NCBI GenBank assembly: GCA_964402325.1
Contig: CAYOBI010000041.1
Location: 1 to 25,027 of the forward strand
Origin: Raineyella sp964402325
GTDB lineage: Bacteria; Actinomycetota; Actinomycetes; Propionibacteriales; Propionibacteriaceae
Length of the DNA stretch: 25,027 nucleotides
Reading direction: 5' to 3'
The notes under the pieces were generated by a model. It was not told the origin of the DNA, did not search any database, and worked only from the letters and a program-made list of their open reading frames with translations. Below, piece after piece: positions 22,577 to 25,027 of the stretch; within the stretch, counting starts at the first letter, position 1; each line of letters opens with the position of its first letter. The position numbers and the translations under genes are program-made.

Positions 22577-23308
22577 TCAACTGGCGGGCCACGACACCGT
22601 CGTGGCGCCAGCGTACGAGTCGGCCGGCAACCAGCGCTCGTAGTGGTGCCGGAATCCCTGCCGGCGGTAGAACTCGCGGGTCTGGGGCCCGCGCTGCGGC
22701 CTGGCGGGGATGCGCAGGGTGTCGCCGCGGAAGGCGGCGGTGGCGCCCCGCAGCGCCCAGTGCCGGTCGTAGCTGACCTGGTCGGCCCACAGCTCGTCGA
22801 GCAGCAGGTGACCGGGCAGGTCGACGGCCTCGCACCACTGGTAGACCAGGCAGCCGTCCTCGCGGCGGGTCTCGGCGACCTCGGCGGCGATCCGCTCGTA
22901 CATCGCCGGCGAGGCCTGCACGGCGTGCTGGATGATCACCCGCACGGCCCCGGCCGCCGGCCAGCGGATCGCCCGGTGCGACTCGCCGTGCCGCTCCGGC
23001 TCCCAGACGCCGTCGCGCAGCGCGAAGACCTCGCGGCGGTAGAACTCGGTGGTCGTCGCCGCGTCGGACGCCGCCCCGGTGACCAGTGCGGTGAGGATCG
23101 GGTAGTCGCCGGCCAGGGCGCGGCGCCAGCAGGCGTCGTACGCCTCCTCGGTCTCCCACAGCATGGTGAGGACGTGGAAGGAGCTGCCGTCCAGGCCGGC
23201 GTAGAGCTCGGCACTGGCGCAGCCGGGTGCCCCGCGCAGCCGGTCCGTCTCGTCGCGCAGCGGCCCGGGGTCGGCGAGGTCGTGGAACTCGTGCAGGACG
23301 CGCAGCAT
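22577..23308 (-). CDS. Tandem antibiotic-biosynthesis-monooxygenase (ABM)-fold protein
   Basis: 243 residues built of two dimeric alpha/beta-barrel halves: residues about 1-95 (LRVLHEFHDL, then GCASAELYAGLDGSSFHVLTMLWETEEAYDACW) and about 117-215 (VRVIIQHAVQ, then EDGCLVYQWCEAVD and LLLDELWADQVSYDRHW). Each half has the strand-helix-strand pattern and the WET/LWA-type segment before the aromatic helix seen in ABM proteins. Some ABM members oxygenate quinols or polyketides without cofactors; others are non-enzymatic. It starts one base after the VOC gene stop (TGA-G-ATG). Context suggests a step or accessory role in aromatic breakdown; the reaction is unknown. Confidence 0.75.
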   Translation of the reverse strand: MLRVLHEFHDLADPGPLRDETDRLRGAPGCASAELYAGLDGSSFHVLTMLWETEEAYDACWRRALAGDYPILTALVTGAASDAATTTEFYRREVFALRDGVWEPERHGESHRAIRWPAAGAVRVIIQHAVQASPAMYERIAAEVAETRREDGCLVYQWCEAVDLPGHLLLDELWADQVSYDRHWALRGATAAFRGDTLRIPARPQRGPQTREFYRRQGFRHHYERWLPADSYAGATTVSWPAS

Positions 23309-23309
23309 C

Positions 23310-24362
23310 TCAGTCCTCCTCGACGAGGGTGCTGAAGTCGACCTCCCAGTCGGGGGCCATGTACCTATCCTCTGCCGGGAAGCGCCGGTGCACCCCCTCG
23401 ATCAGAAATCCGCCCAGCGTGTCGAAGGTGTCGAAGTAGCCGTATTCGGACGCCCCGCCGCGCAGGTCGGAGCCCATGCACAGCGGCGCCCCCAGGGCGG
23501 TCAGCGACTCGACGGTGCTCGTCCAGTCCGCGCCGTCGGTGGTCAGGTACGGGAACAGGTGGTGGATCCCCGGCCCGCGCCGGTCGGTGAACTCCCGGTT
23601 GTAGTGCGCCGGGCCGTACGTGCACTGGATGATCTCGAAGCCGACGTCGCCGGTGGAGCCCTGGGCGGTGAAGTAGCCGTGCTGCACCGGGCGCAGCTCG
23701 CGGTAGTACGGGTTGTCGAGGCGGCCGTACTCGGTCTGCCAGGTCTTCACCGCGAACCGCTCGATGCCGAGGACCGCCCGGTACCGCTCCAGGGCGGCCA
23801 TCGTGTCGTCGACGACGACGCCGAAGTGCAGCACACGCTGCAGCGGCAGCGGCGGGCGGCCGCCGCGCAGCGCGGCGCCGTCCAGGGTCCGGGTCACCCC
23901 GGTCGGGACGTACGCCTCCGGCAGCACCTCGAGCAGGTAGCCGCCGAGTGCGCGGCGGGTGTCCCAGAAGGTCCGCCGCAGGCCCCCGTCGACCACGTGG
24001 GTGTGGGCGACGGGGATGTCGAGGGCGGCGAAGTGGGCGGCGATGCCGGCCTCGTCGGTGCCCTCGGCGCGCACCGTGAGGTAGGCGATGCCCTCGCCCC
24101 GGGAGAGCAGGAACTCGTGGAACGGCGTCTCGCCGCCGGTCGGCTGGACCAGTTCGAACGGCACGGCGTCCTGCGCCCGGCCGTACCCGACGCGGTAGCT
24201 GCCCGCGCCGCGCCGGCCGTAGGACACCATCGCCGACAGCCGGTCGGCGCTCAGGTCGTCCGTCGTCCACGCGGTGGTGTCGAGAAGGGTGGCGTGCTGC
24301 TCGATCGCGCGGTCCAGGTCGCGGACGACCACGCCGATCTTCTCGAGGGTCGTGATCTTCAC
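23310..24362 (-). CDS. Two-domain VOC (glyoxalase/extradiol dioxygenase superfamily) protein
   Basis: 350 residues with two vicinal-oxygen-chelate halves (about 4-150 and 176-325). The second half retains a plausible metal set: His179 in VLHFGVVV, His267 or His268 in GIHHLFPYL, and Glu322 in GGFLIEGVHRR. In the first half the matching positions are KIGVVVRD, GIAYLTV and GGYLLEVLPE, so the histidines are lost. This two-half layout, with one active and one structural half, is that of type I extradiol dioxygenases, and the gene lies between an oxygenase beta subunit and an MCP hydrolase; ring cleavage is a reasonable but unproven role. GTG 24362 is preceded by GAGAGGAGAG. Confidence 0.8.
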   Translation of the reverse strand: MKITTLEKIGVVVRDLDRAIEQHATLLDTTAWTTDDLSADRLSAMVSYGRRGAGSYRVGYGRAQDAVPFELVQPTGGETPFHEFLLSRGEGIAYLTVRAEGTDEAGIAAHFAALDIPVAHTHVVDGGLRRTFWDTRRALGGYLLEVLPEAYVPTGVTRTLDGAALRGGRPPLPLQRVLHFGVVVDDTMAALERYRAVLGIERFAVKTWQTEYGRLDNPYYRELRPVQHGYFTAQGSTGDVGFEIIQCTYGPAHYNREFTDRRGPGIHHLFPYLTTDGADWTSTVESLTALGAPLCMGSDLRGGASEYGYFDTFDTLGGFLIEGVHRRFPAEDRYMAPDWEVDFSTLVEED

Positions 24363-24388
24363 GGCTCTCCTCTCCCGGGGGTCGGGGG

Positions 24389-25027
24389 TCAGTAGAACAG
24401 GCTGAGGTTCTTGTTCAGGATCATCGACATGTCGAAGAGCACCCGGCGCTCCTTGATCGCGTAGCCCCACACCGAGGCGGGGTCGCGGACGATCCGGTCG
24501 ATCCGCTCACCGGTGATCGAGTCCTGCGAGCGCTGGCCGTTGGAGCGGTAGTCGTAGAAGTTGGACCGGACGACATACTCGTCGGCCTGGAGGCCCTTGG
24601 TCACCCGGATGTTGGCGATGATGTGGCGCTGGCGCGACGGCGGCTCCTCGCCCCAGGCCTGGTTGGTGAGCAGCCGGTCCACCCGCTGCTTGAGCTGGAC
24701 CTTGTTCTCCTCGAAGTAGGCCGAGGTGCGGTAGTCGGCGATGCGGTACTTGCGCTCGCGGGACAGCCGGTCCTCCTGGGTCGGCGCCCAGTACATCGCG
24801 TCGTCGGCGAAGAAGTCGAGCCACTCGCCCCACTTCCAGTCGTCCAGCACCTGCACCTCCTCGTGGAGGAAGCGGGTGATCCCGCGCTCGACGGCCGGGT
24901 CGACCTCGGCGAGCAGGGCGCTGATCCGGTCGGTCGTCGCGCTCACCGGTCGGGCGGCGGCGGCGGGGTCGCCGAAGGGGATGGTGGTGGAGTTGCTGGT
25001 CTCAGATGCAGTCGTCTCAGATGCAGT
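24389..25027 (-). CDS. Ring-hydroxylating dioxygenase beta (small) subunit, 5' end probably outside window
   Basis: NTF2-like beta subunit that packs with the Rieske alpha subunit. Recognisable segments: FLHEEVQVLDDWKWGEWLDF, MYWAPTQEDR, RQRHIIANIRV, YVVRSNFYDYRS, GERIDRIVR and a LFDMSMILNKNLSLFY end. A GTG at 24946 would give 185 residues, but it has no Shine-Dalgarno, and the frame stays open through 27 more codons to the window edge (TASETTASETSNSTTIPFGD...), with no other start codon. I therefore place the true start beyond 25027. The alpha subunit is not in the window and probably lies upstream. First visible gene of the catabolic operon. Confidence 0.88.
   Translation of the reverse strand, partial: TASETTASETSNSTTIPFGDPAAAARPVSATTDRISALLAEVDPAVERGITRFLHEEVQVLDDWKWGEWLDFFADDAMYWAPTQEDRLSRERKYRIADYRTSAYFEENKVQLKQRVDRLLTNQAWGEEPPSRQRHIIANIRVTKGLQADEYVVRSNFYDYRSNGQRSQDSITGERIDRIVRDPASVWGYAIKERRVLFDMSMILNKNLSLFY
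24999..25027 (-). repeat. 15-base tandem repeat at the 5' edge of the beta-subunit frame
   Basis: GTCTCAGATGCAGTC (plus strand) at 24999-25013 is followed directly by a second copy at 25014-25027, cut by the window edge. Being a multiple of three it keeps the frame and encodes a repeated Thr-Ala-Ser-Glu-Thr on the minus strand. More copies may lie outside. Confidence 0.85.

Noticed and set aside
1..25027. CRISPR arrays, tRNA or rRNA genes, insertion sequences
   Set aside because: No regularly spaced repeats, no tRNA-like cloverleaf with CCA-type ends, no rRNA blocks and no transposase or terminal inverted repeats were recognised by eye.

Overview
The window is about 25 kb of very GC-rich DNA (roughly 70% G+C by eye) from an actinobacterium. 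Start codons are often GTG or TTG, genes overlap by ATGA/GTGA, and -10 boxes are of the TANNNT type. Three things together suggest Propionibacteriales, possibly Propionibacteriaceae: a mycobacterium-like ChlID-CobO-CobB-CysG gene order, a two-subunit MutAB methylmalonyl-CoA mutase, and a DUF222-HNH protein. The genus is not determined.

Region 1 (1-6659, minus strand) is a corrin operon behind a compact cobalamin riboswitch: chlID (AAA+ and VWA chelatase subunits in one chain), cobO, a cobB-cobC fusion, cobA carrying a relic of a CysG N-terminal domain, and the first part of cobK, which runs off the window. chlID is interrupted by 100 Ns flanked by an identical 55-base sequence. Collapsing the duplicate and the Ns restores one open frame, so the break is probably an assembly artefact.

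Region 2 (7000-8385, plus) is a DUF222-HNH gene lying between two cobalamin loci. Region 3 (8427-10381, plus) is cobL-cobM, probably expressed from a leaderless promoter.

Region 4 (10419-16262, plus) starts with a full-length class-I-like cobalamin riboswitch. It is followed by a small unrecognised, perhaps GNAT-like, gene and then mutA, mutB and meaB. The adenosylcobalamin-dependent mutase and its G-protein chaperone are thus placed under a cobalamin-sensing leader.

Region 5 (16281-19047, minus) is a cobalt ECF transporter, cbiM-cbiN-cbiQ-cbiO, behind a second compact cobalamin riboswitch. Regions 1 to 5 therefore hold cobalt uptake, chelation, corrin synthesis, adenosylation, the cofactor-using enzyme and its chaperone, with three cobalamin riboswitches.

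Region 6 (19078-25027, minus) is unrelated catabolic DNA. In transcription order it holds a ring-hydroxylating dioxygenase beta subunit (5' end outside the window), a two-domain VOC protein, a tandem ABM-domain protein, a Rieske ferredoxin, a ferredoxin reductase, a meta-cleavage-product-type alpha/beta hydrolase, a second Rieske protein, and a YbaK-type aminoacyl-tRNA deacylase. The substrate is unknown. No tRNA, rRNA, CRISPR array, insertion sequence or replication origin was seen.
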